NCBI GenBank assembly: GCA_038327685.1
Contig: JBBQLH010000030.1
Span: forward strand, 1 to 41,006
Direction: 5' to 3'
Source of the DNA: DASQFQ01 sp038327685
GTDB lineage: Bacteria; Actinomycetota; Thermoleophilia; Solirubrobacterales; Solirubrobacteraceae
Length of the DNA: 41,006 nt
Part shown: positions 17,593 through 25,819 of the stretch, one piece after another
Layout: every line of letters begins with the position of its first letter
Numbering within the stretch: the stretch's first letter is position 1
Position numbers and translations under genes: made by a program
Notes under the pieces: model-generated
Told to the model about the DNA's origin: nothing
Databases searched by the model: none
Seen by the model: only the letters and a program-made list of their open reading frames with translations

Positions 17593-18815
17593 TGGCCCGC
17601 TCGGCGCTGCAGTTCGCATACAAGGGCGTCGACGGCGCGGGTCTGCCGCAGGAGGGCCAGATCACCGGCGTCAGCGAGGCGGCCGTGATGGCGGAGCTCA
17701 AGTCCATGGGGCTCCAGATCATGCGCCTGGACGAGAAGAAGAGCGGCATGAAGATGGAGCTCTCCATCATGCCCAAGCGCGTCAAGGCGGCCGAGCTGAC
17801 GGTCATGACCCGCCAGCTGGCGACCATGGTCTCCTCGGGCATGACGCTGCTGCGCGCCTTCTACGTCCTCGAGGACCAGGTCGAGAACCCCAAGCTCAAG
17901 AACACGCTCTCCGCCGTCCGTGAGGACATCGAGGCCGGGCTGAACTTCTCCGACGCACTCGACAAGCACCCCAAGGTCTTCGGCCCGCTCTACGTGGCCA
18001 TGGTCCGCGCCGGCGAGGCCGGCGGCGTGCTCGAGGAGGCGCTCGACCGAACGGCCGACCAGCTCGAGAAGGACGACTCGCTGCGCCGCCAGGTCAAGGG
18101 CGCGATGATGTACCCGGCGGTCGTGCTGAGCTTCGCGATGCTCACCCTGATCGCGCTGATCGCGTTCATCGTGCCGGTGTTCGTCGGCGTCTTCAAGGAC
18201 TTCGGCGGCGAGCTGCCGCTGATCACGAAGTTCACCGTGAACCTCTCGTCCATCGTGACCGGCTACTGGTACGTCCTCATCTTCGGCTCGATCGGCGTCG
18301 TCGTCGGCTTCAAGAAGTGGAAGAAGTCCTCGTGGGGCCGCCCGCAGTGGGACGCATTCCGCCTTCGCATCCCCGTCAACATCGGCAAGACCGTCCAGAA
18401 GATCGCGCTCGCGCGCTGGTCACGGACGTTCTCGGCGCTCTACTCCGCCGGCGTGCCGATCATGCAGGCCATCGAGGTGACCGGCACGACGGCCGGCAAC
18501 CACGTGGTCGAGCGGGCGATGGACGACGTCGTCGCCTCCGTGAAGTCCGGCGGCTCGATCTCGGCGCCGCTGCGCGACAACAAGATCTTCCCCGGCATGG
18601 TCACCCAGATGATCGCCGTCGGCGAGGAGACGGGCAACCTGGACACGATGCTGACCAAGGTCGCCGACTTCTACGAGGACGAGGTCGCCGCCGCCATCAA
18701 GGCGATGACCTCCATCCTCGAGCCGGTCATGATCGTGCTCGTCGGCGCGATCGTCGGCTTCATCGTCGTCGCCATGTACATGCCGATGTTCAAGGTCTAC
18801 GACGCGATTCAGTAG
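17592..18815 (+). CDS. pilC: Type IV pilus inner-membrane platform protein PilC
   Basis: PilC (GspF family) is the membrane platform on which PilB and PilT act. The 407-residue protein has the N-terminal FxYKGVDGAG segment, two T2SSF domains (about residues 70-195 and 273-398; the first begins LTVMTRQLATMVSSGMTLL), and three membrane segments: about 170-200 (VVLSFAMLTLIALIAFIVPV), about 215-238, and the C-terminal MIVLVGAIVGFIVVAMYM. The second domain has the usual ARWSRTFSALYSAGVPIMQA and AVGEETGNLD motifs. Its start overlaps the pilT stop by one base. It closes the motor operon and is followed by a strong hairpin. No pilM/N/O/Q or prepilin peptidase gene is in view; a secretin is not expected in a monoderm. 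Confidence 0.96.
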   Translation: MARSALQFAYKGVDGAGLPQEGQITGVSEAAVMAELKSMGLQIMRLDEKKSGMKMELSIMPKRVKAAELTVMTRQLATMVSSGMTLLRAFYVLEDQVENPKLKNTLSAVREDIEAGLNFSDALDKHPKVFGPLYVAMVRAGEAGGVLEEALDRTADQLEKDDSLRRQVKGAMMYPAVVLSFAMLTLIALIAFIVPVFVGVFKDFGGELPLITKFTVNLSSIVTGYWYVLIFGSIGVVVGFKKWKKSSWGRPQWDAFRLRIPVNIGKTVQKIALARWSRTFSALYSAGVPIMQAIEVTGTTAGNHVVERAMDDVVASVKSGGSISAPLRDNKIFPGMVTQMIAVGEETGNLDTMLTKVADFYEDEVAAAIKAMTSILEPVMIVLVGAIVGFIVVAMYMPMFKVYDAIQ

Positions 18816-18840
18816 CTCGCTCGCAACACCCGCTTCTTTC

Positions 18841-18868
18841 GAAGGCCGCCCTCTCCGGGGCGGCCTTC
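18841..18868 (+). terminator. Intrinsic-terminator-like hairpin after pilC
   Basis: A perfect 10-bp stem, GAAGGCCGCC at 18841-18850 and GGCGGCCTTC at 18859-18868, with an 8-nt loop, 26 nt after the pilC stop. The downstream T-run is weak, as is usual in high-GC actinobacteria. Confidence 0.8.
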
Positions 18869-18885
18869 GTCGTACGGGGGTCAGA

Positions 18886-18891
18886 CACAAT
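18886..18891 (+). promoter_or_regulatory. -10-like element CACAAT, leaderless-type, for the GNAT gene
   Basis: CACAAT is 6 nt before the ATG at 18898, the same spacing as the TAnnnT sites of mnmA and alaS, with C instead of T in the first position. Confidence 0.4.
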
Positions 18892-18897
18892 GCCCGG

Positions 18898-19467
18898 ATG
18901 GATAGCCACGAGCCGGACTTCATCGTCGTCGGCGAGAAGGTCGCGCTGGGACCCCTCCGGCCGGACCTCGCCGCCACTTACGCGCGCTGGATGAACCAGC
19001 TCGAGGTCCGGCGCGGCCTCGACAACCTGGGCATCGCCACCCCGCAGAGCCAGGAGAAGTGGGTGGAGGAGAACATCGAGAGGGGCGCGAAGCGCGAGCC
19101 CCAAGGCGTCGAGTTCACGGTCTACGACCGCACCGACTCCACCCCGGTCGGGACCGCCGGCCTGTTCCAGATCGCCCATGCGCACGGCAGAGCCGAATTC
19201 GGCATCGCGATCGGCGAGCGCCGCGGCCAGGGCATCGGCACCGAGGCCACGCGGCTCGCGCTCGACTTCGCCTTCCACGTGCTGCAGTTGCGCAACGTGC
19301 TGCTCGAGACACTCGAATGGAACGTCGCCGGGCTGGCGGCCTACGAGCGCGCGGGGTTCCGCCGCATCGGCGTCCGCCGCGGCGCGGCGATCAGTCGAGG
19401 CCGGCCGACGGACGTCGTGCTCATGGACGCGATCCCGGAGGACTTCGGCGCGTCGGCGCTGCGCTGA
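18898..19467 (+). CDS. GNAT acetyltransferase, RimJ/RimL-like
   Basis: The product (189 residues) is a single GNAT domain of the RimJ/RimL subfamily, which transfers acetyl from acetyl-CoA to N-termini or small amines; the substrate is unknown. Visible features are the N-terminal VALGPLRPDLAATYARWMN, the central strand GRAEFGIAIGE, the acetyl-CoA loop RRGQGIGTEATRLALDFAF, and the C-terminal LETLEWNVAGLAAYERAGFR. The gene is isolated: the pilC hairpin ends 30 nt upstream and remnants lie downstream. Confidence 0.88.
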   Translation: MDSHEPDFIVVGEKVALGPLRPDLAATYARWMNQLEVRRGLDNLGIATPQSQEKWVEENIERGAKREPQGVEFTVYDRTDSTPVGTAGLFQIAHAHGRAEFGIAIGERRGQGIGTEATRLALDFAFHVLQLRNVLLETLEWNVAGLAAYERAGFRRIGVRRGAAISRGRPTDVVLMDAIPEDFGASALR

Positions 19468-19488
19468 GCGGCCACGGATCGGGCACAC

Positions 19489-19785
19489 TCCGGCCGCATC
19501 GGCCGGCATCGCGGCTTCGTCCGCATCGGCCACTCGCAGGGGAGCCACCACCTGCAACGGCTCATCCGCCGGCGCATCGACAACCATCGCGCCCTGCGCC
19601 GTCGACTCGTCTCAGGCGTGCCCCTCGGCGGCAACGTGACCGTCCGCGAGAAGTCCGACCGCGGTGGCGTGTTCCGCCGGGTGCCCACGTGCAAGCGGGC
19701 TACGCAACGCTCCTGCGCGCCCCATGCCCGACCCGCCGCCAGCCCGGTCCGCCCCAGCCCACGTGCCGGGCGTAGACCGCGATGA
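19489..19785 (+). pseudogene. DUF3089 (lipase-like alpha/beta hydrolase) remnant
   Basis: The frame read from 19501 gives GRHRGFVRIGHSQGSHHLQR, followed by LIRRRIDNHRALRRRLVSGV, LGGNVTV, GGVFRRVPTC and KRATQRSC. This matches the middle of DUF3089 proteins, with the nucleophile-elbow GHSQG, the conserved LGGN, and the (L/T)C..ATQ.GC region. There is no start codon near, the N-terminal third is missing and the end degenerates into Arg/Pro-rich sequence up to the TGA at 19783. It is a decayed fragment sharing its frame with the GNAT gene upstream. It fills the otherwise empty gap 19468-19801. Confidence 0.7.
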
Positions 19786-19801
19786 GTTGGGCGGACCGCC
19801 G

Positions 19802-20728
19802 TCAGAGCCCGGCAGTGAGCTCGCCGAGGATGTCGGCCGCGGGTTGGGTGCGGGTGACGGCGTCGACCGATTCGCCGGCATACAGCGCCATCGCCTCGAT
19901 CTCGCCCTGTGCCTGCCGCGTGGGCGGGACCGAGGCGAACGCCGGAATCTCGCGCTCGCCGAGCGTTGCGACAGTGCGTCCCACGAGCCGCTCGGCGGCC
20001 GTGACCGCTGAGCCGAGCACGCGATGCGGCGCGTCCGGCCAGCCAGTCGCGAACGCGCCGGTGAGCACCGTGTCCTCGCGCGACGCCTTGACCAGCAGCG
20101 CCACGTAGGCCGGATGCGCATCGGACTCCTCCGCCGCCACGAACCTCGTCCCGATGCGAACGGCGTCGGCACCCGCCGCGAGCAACTCGCTCACCCGCTC
20201 GGAGGTTCCGATGCCGCCCGCGGCGACCACGGGCACATCGACCGCCGCGAGCGTCTGCGCGAGGGCGTCATCGAGACGCTGTGTACCGCGAACGTGACCT
20301 CCGGCCTCCACGCCCTGGATCACCACGAAGCCACATCCGGCAGCCTCGGCCGCCTCGCATTCCGCGGCCGAGCCGGCCTGCCAGCCAACGACCGCGCCGT
20401 GCGAGCGCGCGAGGGCAACGAGCTCGGGCTCGGGGTCGCCGTAGAAGAACTCGACGACATCCGCGCTCATCGCGGCCGCGGCAAGCGCATCTCGCGACAG
20501 AAACGGAATGAGGAAGCCGACGGCGATCGGCCGGCTCGTGAGCGCGCGGGCGGCCTCCACGGTCTGTTCCACCTCAGCCGCCGATGACGGATTCGGGATC
20601 GTGCCCAACCCGCCCGCTTCTGACACAGCAGCCGCCAGTGCCGGCGTTCCGATCGGCCCTCCGAGGGACGCCAACTGAACCGGGAGCCGACACCCGACCA
20701 ACTCGGTGAACCGTCGCGGAGACGCCAT
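19802..20728 (-). CDS. Nitronate monooxygenase (NPD family) flavoprotein
   Basis: The 308-residue TIM-barrel flavoprotein belongs to the 2-nitropropane dioxygenase / nitronate monooxygenase family, which oxidises alkyl nitronates using FMN and oxygen. Visible motifs: the N-terminal PVQLASLGGPIGTPALAAAV, GGLGTIPN, VVIQGVEAGGH (with the catalytic-region His), then PVVAAGGIGTSERVSELLAA and GADAVRIGTRFVA, the FMN phosphate-binding end of the barrel. It is slightly shorter than canonical members (about 320-370) but appears complete. A TAGGGT box 6 nt before the ATG suggests a leaderless start. Confidence 0.9.
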   Translation of the reverse strand: MASPRRFTELVGCRLPVQLASLGGPIGTPALAAAVSEAGGLGTIPNPSSAAEVEQTVEAARALTSRPIAVGFLIPFLSRDALAAAAMSADVVEFFYGDPEPELVALARSHGAVVGWQAGSAAECEAAEAAGCGFVVIQGVEAGGHVRGTQRLDDALAQTLAAVDVPVVAAGGIGTSERVSELLAAGADAVRIGTRFVAAEESDAHPAYVALLVKASREDTVLTGAFATGWPDAPHRVLGSAVTAAERLVGRTVATLGEREIPAFASVPPTRQAQGEIEAMALYAGESVDAVTRTQPAADILGELTAGL

Positions 20729-20734
20729 CGAACG

Positions 20735-20740
20735 ACCCTA
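20735..20740 (-). promoter_or_regulatory. -10 element TAGGGT, leaderless-type, for the nitronate monooxygenase gene
   Basis: On the minus strand TAGGGT is followed by 6 nt and then the ATG at 20726-20728, the same geometry as at mnmA, alaS and the flippase gene. Confidence 0.55.
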
Positions 20741-20852
20741 TGCGTCGAGCGCGACCCGATCAAGCTGGGCCGCGCGTCCGGTGGTGGCGTGAACCAGGAG
20801 CAAACTGAGCGTGACCGAGTTCCGAGTCCCGGGGGGCGCTGGAAGCTGTCGA

Positions 20853-21185
20853 TCACGGCAGCCCGCTGGCGTTGGGCGGACCGAAGCAGAAGGCGCTCCC
20901 GGCTGTGCCCGGTTCGATGCGGACCTCGCCCGCCAGGTCGTGGAGGTCGTGGTCTCGGGGCTGGTAGCCGGCGTGGAACCGGAGCTGCTGATCGACTGAC
21001 AGGCACGGGACTGCAACGCCGCCGATCGAGCCGGCGGTGAAGCAGTCCCGCGGGTAGTCGAAGTGGCCGTCTTCGACGTTGGCCTGGCGGCCGTTGCCGT
21101 CGGCGTCGAAGGCAATCGACCCAACGGCTGGCGTCGGCGACGACTTCAACCCGGACGGGACTCGGAGACGCCCATCCCGTTCGCG
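20853..21185 (-). pseudogene. Nucleotidyltransferase (aminoglycoside/lincosamide type) remnant, frameshifted
   Basis: Two minus-strand frames together give the C-terminal half of an antibiotic-nucleotidyltransferase-like protein. The upstream frame (about 21120-21185) reads SPVRVEVVADASRWVDCL. After a shift near 21110-21125 the second frame reads IAFDADGNGRQANVEDGHF, then CFTAGSIGGVAVPCLS and VDQQLRFHAGYQPRDHDLHD. The last block (QLRFHxGY.PRDxDxHDL) is characteristic of this family. The N-terminal nucleotide-binding GS...D..D half is missing and the C-terminus is abnormal after HDLAG. Identification is by recognised motifs and was not tested by a search. Confidence 0.6.
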
Positions 21186-21203
21186 GATCGGCCGATCACC
21201 GGT

Positions 21204-21725
21204 TCAATGAGCGATGTCGATGACGATCCGCGTCGGGCCGGTGAGCCGGAAGACCCGGAAGCCTGTCTTCCGGCGCAGTCCGAGTCCGAACGAGACGATG
21301 CCCTCGAAGTCGCCGGCCGTCTTGATCTGCCGGAGATTCGGGCACAGCGGCGTCCTGACCCGCGGCAGGAGGTTCGTTCCTCCTTGGGTGTGTCCGCGCG
21401 CGTTCCGAATGACGACTCGGATGCGCTTGCTGCCCAGCAGCGCGACCGGTCGTCCGGAACCGTCAGCCCGAATCCGCTTCACGTACCGCACGTCGTAGCG
21501 GGGAGTCCCAAACCGTGCGCGAATCACGAACCGATCGAAGGTCGGATGGCAGGCGGCGGCGGCGCCGAACAGCTCGGCTTGCCCACCGCTTCCGGGTGAA
21601 GACTTCGGCGCCGTGGTGAACGGCGGCAGGCCGAACGCAACCGCCGCAAGCCCGAGAAGCGACGACAGCGTCAGCAGTACCGCGGCCATGCGCCGGCCCA
21701 ACTTTCGCTTTCGCGTCGCGACCAC
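21204..21725 (-). CDS. Exported AMIN-like domain protein
   Basis: The 173-residue product has an N-terminal signal or anchor segment (about residues 12-32, RMAAVLLTLSSLLGLAAVAF after a basic start), a short Ser/Gly/Pro linker, then a beta-rich domain: FDRFVIRARFGTPRYDVRYV, VALLGSKRIRVVIRNARGH and the closing FRVFRLTGPTRIVIDIAH. This is the pattern of AMIN-like domains, found on exported actinobacterial proteins and related to peptidoglycan-targeting AMIN domains. The start is GTG at 21723-21725, with TAGACC 7 nt upstream on the minus strand, another near-leaderless layout. Its role is unknown. Confidence 0.75.
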   Translation of the reverse strand: MVATRKRKLGRRMAAVLLTLSSLLGLAAVAFGLPPFTTAPKSSPGSGGQAELFGAAAACHPTFDRFVIRARFGTPRYDVRYVKRIRADGSGRPVALLGSKRIRVVIRNARGHTQGGTNLLPRVRTPLCPNLRQIKTAGDFEGIVSFGLGLRRKTGFRVFRLTGPTRIVIDIAH

Positions 21726-21876
21726 CTTGTCAGGTCTAGATCATCTGGCAGCGCCGGTCAAGACTTCACAGGCTGTTCTCAGGGTCATCACGCGAAGGAT
21801 GAAGACTCTCGTCCCCTTGTGGGATCAACCACCGAACCACGATGCAAGTGATGGGACCACCACGACCCTCAAGTAG

Positions 21877-22056
21877 ATGTCCTCGCTGCCCGGGCGAACG
21901 CTCGCGCATCTCGCCGGGCTGCCGGATCCCGACAGCGACCGCGCCACGCGGAACCTGGCGATGCACTTCGGGACCGCCGCGACGGCCGGCGTGCCGCGCG
22001 CCGCGATGTGCAGGAAGGAGGCCGCCGGCCCGCGCAGGTTCGCGGCCGACCTTGCC
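21877..22056 (+). pseudogene. Possible small conserved-protein fragment in the 21726-22091 gap
   Basis: The frame from ATG 21877 begins MSSLPGRTLAHLAGLPDPDS and continues DRATRNLAMHFGTAATAGV, which looks like conserved protein rather than shadow sequence (DPD.DRA.RNLAMH.GTA). It degrades into Arg/Pro-rich translation after about 60 residues. I think it is a truncated piece of a small membrane-associated protein, but I cannot name the family. The rest of the gap shows nothing convincing. Confidence 0.3.
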
Positions 22057-22091
22057 CTTCGCCCGCCGCCAAGACGTCGTCATCTGGCCAC

Positions 22092-22937
22092 TCAGGCCGG
22101 CAGGAGCGTAGGCGCGCCTCCTCGCCGGTCGTCGGCTCGCTCGCGCCTCGGCCATCCGTCGCCGGGCCCGAACGCGTCGAGCACTCGATGCAGCAGCGTG
22201 TCCTGCCGGGTGAGATCGAGTCCGCGATAGCCGGCACAGAGCTGGTGCAGCTCCTCGGGCCTGCGCTTTCCCACTCGCCCGTGAACGGTGGCGAGGTTGT
22301 CGAACAGGAGAAGCTCCCCGGGACTCAGCGGGATGCGCTGCTCGATGTCGAGTTCGAGCCCGTGGCGAGCGAAGTGCGCTCGCTCTTCGGCGAGCGAGGC
22401 GAACTCCATTCCGCACAGGAAGCTCTCGTCGGCCGTCGAGGGCAACGCGGCGCAGTCGTCTGCGGCTTCGACGAGACGGGCAAGGATGCCTTCGACGTAG
22501 CTCGCTCCGGCGCGACCGGTCCTGCCGTATCTGCGCAGGTTGGCCAGCAGCCTTCGGCGCTCCGGCCAGCCCCGCTGACCGAGCAGCGCTTTGAGCGGCA
22601 CCACGCGCGTGACAGCCGTGGTGGGAGGGTGTAGGGAATCGACGTACAACGCCGTGAAGCGTGCGATGTCCAGCGCCTCGCATGCCTCGATCGGCAGCCC
22701 GAAGTCAATGTGCAGTGTCTGGAAGTCGCGTCGGAGCGCGCCGGCGGCCGGAACGGTGAACTCACCGACGACCTCGAGCGGAGGCATGTCCAAGCCGACG
22801 GGGTCGCCGTCGGCGGCAGCGGCGAAGACCTCGCGCGCGTAATCCCACGCTTCAGGCTTGTCGGCATGGCGGGCGCGCGAGTACACGAACCCGCGCTCCA
22901 GCAACTCCCGGGCGCAAACGGCGAATGCGTCAGTCAA
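22092..22937 (-). CDS. TauD/TfdA-like Fe(II)/2-oxoglutarate dioxygenase
   Basis: The 281-residue protein has the jelly-roll dioxygenase signature: H76 and D78 in QTLHIDFG, the distal histidine H219 in FDNLATVHGR and the 2OG-binding arginine R238 in LCAGYRGL. This is the TauD/clavaminate-synthase-like group; the substrate cannot be told. The start is TTG at 22935-22937, which lies inside the last codons of the upstream EthD gene in its intact frame (CTTGACTGA), so the two genes are translationally coupled. The last 20 residues are disordered. Confidence 0.82.
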   Translation of the reverse strand: MTDAFAVCARELLERGFVYSRARHADKPEAWDYAREVFAAAADGDPVGLDMPPLEVVGEFTVPAAGALRRDFQTLHIDFGLPIEACEALDIARFTALYVDSLHPPTTAVTRVVPLKALLGQRGWPERRRLLANLRRYGRTGRAGASYVEGILARLVEAADDCAALPSTADESFLCGMEFASLAEERAHFARHGLELDIEQRIPLSPGELLLFDNLATVHGRVGKRRPEELHQLCAGYRGLDLTRQDTLLHRVLDAFGPGDGWPRRERADDRRGGAPTLLPA

Positions 22938-23233
22938 GCTCGGCGAAGAAGATCGTCACGCCGCCGGTGGCGAAGTTGGGGATGTCGTTGACGGCGGCCT
23001 GACCCGCTTCGGAGCCCGAGCCCCGCCTGCAGCGCGTCCATGTCCTCGAACGTGAGCTCGGCGATGCGCTGGTAGGGGAGGACGCTCCCGTCGGGCGTCG
23101 CGATGGCCCGCGCAGCCTCGAATCGCTGCAGTCCGGGGACCCCTGTCGCCAGCGCGGTGTGGGTGTCCGCGTAGTAGCGCTCGAAGGCGTCCGGATCCGC
23201 CGGGGGCCCGTAGAGCACGACTGCCTTGACCAT
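22930..23233 (-). pseudogene. EthD-family protein with a one-base frameshift
   Basis: EthD proteins are small ferredoxin-fold (Dabb-like) proteins first seen with ether-degrading P450s. The N-terminus MVKAVVLYGPPADPDAFERY, then YADTHTALATGVPGLQRFEA and YQRIAELTFEDMDALQAGLG, is normal. The uninterrupted frame then turns into Arg-rich nonsense up to 22934. In the next frame the expected ending appears: SEAGQAAVNDIPNFATGGVT then IFFAELD, with stop at 22930-22932. One extra base in the C-run at 23014-23016 (+ strand) accounts for it. Restoring the frame also restores overlap with the TauD-like TTG start. It is either a fresh mutation or a sequencing error. Confidence 0.85.
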
Positions 23234-23275
23234 GGTGCGTCCTTTCGTCGAGTCGATCGACCCTACGCGCCGGGA

Positions 23276-24013
23276 TCAGTCCGGGTACTCGTCCTTGCGC
23301 CAGGCCCGCGGCCCGTCGGGGTCAGCTTTCGGCGTGCGGTGAAGCAGGAACGAGTGGTACGGCGCGACGAACGGATCGGGTGCGGTCACCGTGTAGGTGT
23401 GGTAGACGCTCCCGTCCTCGCGCGCGAAGGCGATGAAGCTCGGGCCCTCGCGCAGGCCATCTTCGAGCTTGGCTCCGACCTGCCGTCCCCAGGTCTCCAG
23501 CCACTCGGGCGGGTTGTCGATCATCTCCTTGACCTCGGGGATCTCGTGCGCCTGCTCGGGCGTCAGAGCGAGCCCGAAGTCGAACGGAAACTCCGTCTCA
23601 TAGGTCGAGACGTAAGGGAACTGCCACCCCATCCGCTCCTTGTATGCGATGAGCCGATCGATCGGCGCGCGCGAGAAGCAGATCAGCGTGACGTCGCGGT
23701 GTTCGAGATGCACGCGCGTGGCGTCGAGCTCATCGCCCACGTTCGTACACCCGGGGCAGGCGCCGAGCTCGTAATCGGGCCCGAACATGATGTTGTACGC
23801 GAGGAGTTGCGAGCGCCCGTCGAAGAGCTCGGCGAGCGTCTTCTTCCCGTCCTCGGTGTCGAACTGGTACTCCTTCTCGACGGGAACCCAGGGAAGCTGC
23901 CGCCGCTGCTCGGTCACCTTCTGCCCGAGGTCGGCGTGTTCGGCCTCGAGCTTGGCAAGTTCAGCGCGAGCCGCCTGCCAGTCCTCGCGGGTTCCAATCC
24001 TGTAGTCGGGCAT
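23276..24013 (-). CDS. DUF899 thioredoxin-like protein
   Basis: The 245-residue product belongs to DUF899, a thioredoxin-like family of unknown function that is abundant in actinobacteria. Order: an N-terminal helix rich in E/K/Q (REDWQAARAELAKLEAEHAD), LPWVPVEKEYQFDTEDGKK, the domain core LLAYNIMFGPDYELGACPGC (the CPGC at the redox-like position), VTLICFSRAPIDRL, and the late DPFVAPYHSFLLHRTPKA. The start ATG 24011-24013 is preceded by AAAGGA about 8 nt upstream on the minus strand. It is the first gene of a minus-strand set with EthD and TauD-like genes. Confidence 0.85.
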   Translation of the reverse strand: MPDYRIGTREDWQAARAELAKLEAEHADLGQKVTEQRRQLPWVPVEKEYQFDTEDGKKTLAELFDGRSQLLAYNIMFGPDYELGACPGCTNVGDELDATRVHLEHRDVTLICFSRAPIDRLIAYKERMGWQFPYVSTYETEFPFDFGLALTPEQAHEIPEVKEMIDNPPEWLETWGRQVGAKLEDGLREGPSFIAFAREDGSVYHTYTVTAPDPFVAPYHSFLLHRTPKADPDGPRAWRKDEYPD

Positions 24014-24096
24014 CACGCACGTCCTTTGGCCGTTGGTCGTATCGGTGGCCGCCTGTCGAGGCGCTCGTACGGTAAGACCGGCGCGCCACCCCAAAC

Positions 24097-24250
24097 TCAT
24101 CGTTGCGCAGCCACCGCCGGCCTCAGGGCGACTCCGTCCCCTCCGGCACGGCGCGTATCGACCGACGTGGCGATCCCCGAAGCGCAAATCAGAGGACCTC
24201 CGACCAGCCCCAGCACGGCCATATGGCCGGTGATTGTCAGCGCGGGTCTG
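24097..24250 (-). pseudogene. Possible membrane-protein C-terminal fragment in the 24014-24236 gap
   Basis: One minus-strand frame reads ALTITGHMAVLGLVGGPLIC then ASGIATSVDTR before stopping at 24097. The hydrophobic segment resembles a helix of DUF4386-type membrane proteins. No start or other segment is visible, so it is at most a scrap. Nothing else was seen in the gap. Confidence 0.22.
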
Positions 24251-24727
24251 ACTCCGCCAGCGGAGGCCCAAGGACCTCCAGCGCGTCGGTCGCCGTCGCG
24301 AGCCGCGCGAACGACCCCGTCCCTCGCTCGTGAGGGGGCAGTGCGGCGTAGCGGATGAAGAACTGCTCGAACCTGCTCGCCGCCGGCATGACGGTGGCGA
24401 AGAACCGCGCGGGCGCGTGGCCGACGTTCTGCCAGGTGTGCGGCGTGCCCCGCGGGATGAACGCGCACGATCCTGCCGGCGCGGCGATCAGCTCGTCGCC
24501 CAGCTTGATCCGGAACTCGCCTTCCAGGATGTAGATCAGCTCGTCCTCGTCCTGGTGCACGTGGAGCGGAGGTCCCTCGCCGGGGGCGGCGGTCGTTTCG
24601 ATCGCGTCAGGGCGCCGCTGGTCTTGTCGGCCGTCAGCTTGAACGTCAGGACCCCGCCGGCGGGGTTCTCGACTGAGAGCCCCTCACCGGGCGCGAGCGC
24701 AACAGGTTCGATTGCAGGTTCTGACAC
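24237..24727 (-). pseudogene. Cupin-domain protein with a one-base frameshift
   Basis: The downstream frame gives a clear cupin: HQDEDELIYILEGEFRIKLG, then APAGSCAFIPRGTPHTWQN. It carries the metal-ligand pattern H.(5)E in motif 1 and the P.....H of motif 2. The N-terminus, starting at GTG 24725-24727 (VSEPAIEPVALAPGEGLSVE, NPAGGVLTFKLTADKTSGAL), is in another frame. The frames meet near 24603-24608, where one base appears lost; the expected junction would read GALTAIETTAAPGEGPPLHV. The frame from the GTG continues as Arg/Pro-rich nonsense to a stop within 25 codons. Intact homologues are about 160 residues. Confidence 0.85.
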
Positions 24728-24744
24728 GGGGACGCGGCGAGAGC

Positions 24745-25473
24745 CTACTTCGCGTCGTGGAAGATGATCCCGAGCGCGGTGCGCTGACCGGACGTGACGG
24801 TGCTGACGCCGTGGCGCATGCCGACTCGGTGGTACCCGCGCTTCCCGGCGTTCGGGCGGACCCGGGTCGGGAAGATCACGAAGGCGCCGCGCGACGGGGT
24901 GATCACGTGGGCGCGGCTCTGGGCGCGCGGGCGCTGCTCGAGCAGGACGAACTGGCCGCCCTCGTAGTCCGCGCCCGGCTCGGAGAGGACGCTCAAGATC
25001 TGGAAGGGAAAGTAGACGTCGCCGTAGAGGTCCTGGTGCAGGGCGTTCCAGTCCCCCGCGCCGTAGCGCAGGATCAGCGGGGTCGGCCGTTGCTGGCCCG
25101 CCTCGCGGCAGCGCTCGATCAGATCCTCGTGCTCGAGCGGGAACGCGTCGGCGGCGCCGCCGAGCCGCTCCGACCAGCGGTTGGCGATCGGGGCGAGCCG
25201 GCCGTAGAAGGCGGTCCGGAGCTCGGGGATCGGCTCGGGCAGCGGGTGGTCGAAGTAGCGGTACCGGCCGTCGCCGAAGCGGTGGCGGGCCATGTCGACG
25301 GTCGAGCGGAAGCGGCCGCCGTCGAAGAGGTCGGCGAGCTCGGTGCACTGCGCTGCGTCGAGCAGCGGCTCGGTCACGGCGAAGCCGCGAGCGTCGAGCT
25401 GGTCGGAGAGGTCGGTCCAGGGCAGCGCGTCGACGCGCGCCGCGAGCGGGCGCTCGGTGATGATGGTGGTCAT
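24745..25473 (-). CDS. 2OG-Fe(II) oxygenase
   Basis: The 242-residue protein is a complete non-haem iron dioxygenase with H146 and D148 in ALHQDLYG, the distal histidine H221 in GMRHGVSTV, and R231 in SGQRTALGIIFHD for 2-oxoglutarate. It belongs to the actinobacterial prolyl-hydroxylase-like group, often annotated only as 2OG-Fe(II) oxygenase; the substrate is not known. The ATG at 25471-25473 gives a short N-terminus (MTTIITERPLAARVDALPW). It is separated from the cupin remnant by 17 nt and is unrelated to the TauD-like gene at 22092. Confidence 0.87.
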   Translation of the reverse strand: MTTIITERPLAARVDALPWTDLSDQLDARGFAVTEPLLDAAQCTELADLFDGGRFRSTVDMARHRFGDGRYRYFDHPLPEPIPELRTAFYGRLAPIANRWSERLGGAADAFPLEHEDLIERCREAGQQRPTPLILRYGAGDWNALHQDLYGDVYFPFQILSVLSEPGADYEGGQFVLLEQRPRAQSRAHVITPSRGAFVIFPTRVRPNAGKRGYHRVGMRHGVSTVTSGQRTALGIIFHDAK

Positions 25474-25512
25474 GGCTGTGAAGCGATCCGGGGGACGATT
25501 TCGTGAGCACCG

Positions 25513-25819
25513 ATGACCGGGCGACCAATCGCCGGTGCGGACTTCACGCCCGCGTCGCTCGCGAAGGCACGCGAGCTCGCGGCGCGGGGCGGATCGAGGA
25601 TTCGCCGCCACCGCCGAGATCGTCTACGCGCACTCGCTCGGGGAGACGGCGTCCGCTGCGATCGGCGCCGGCCTGCGGATCGACGCGCTGCACGAGCACC
25701 TCGACGCCGACTTCGACCCGCGCGGCGACGTCCTCACCCGGCAGGACGACGGCCGGCTCTCGCTGCGCGTGAGCGGCGAGCGGCTGCCCGTCCTGTTCAC
25801 GCTGCTGGCGACGCGCTAG
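25513..25819 (+). pseudogene. SAM-dependent methyltransferase remnant with internal deletion
   Basis: Two pieces of a class I methyltransferase lie side by side in different frames. The first (25513-25600) reads RPIAGADFTPASLAKARELA, the strand and helix after SAM motif I. The second (about 25605-25819) reads FAATAEIVYAHSLGETASAA, IGAGLRIDALHEHLDADFDP and LRVSGERLPVLFTLLATR, the family's C-terminus. About 130 residues between them and the N-terminal 50 are missing. The 3' end overlaps the convergent MEDS gene by 4 nt. Confidence 0.78.

Noticed and set aside
19059..19775. A 238-codon plus-strand frame overlapping the GNAT gene
   Set aside because: Arg/Pro/His-rich shadow of the GNAT and DUF3089-remnant frame, with no conserved motif.
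24031..24040. Minus-strand ACCGATAC near the DUF899 start as a seventh WhiG-type site
   Set aside because: The first -10 base deviates from GCC and no T(A/C)A(G/A) lies at 15-16 nt upstream.
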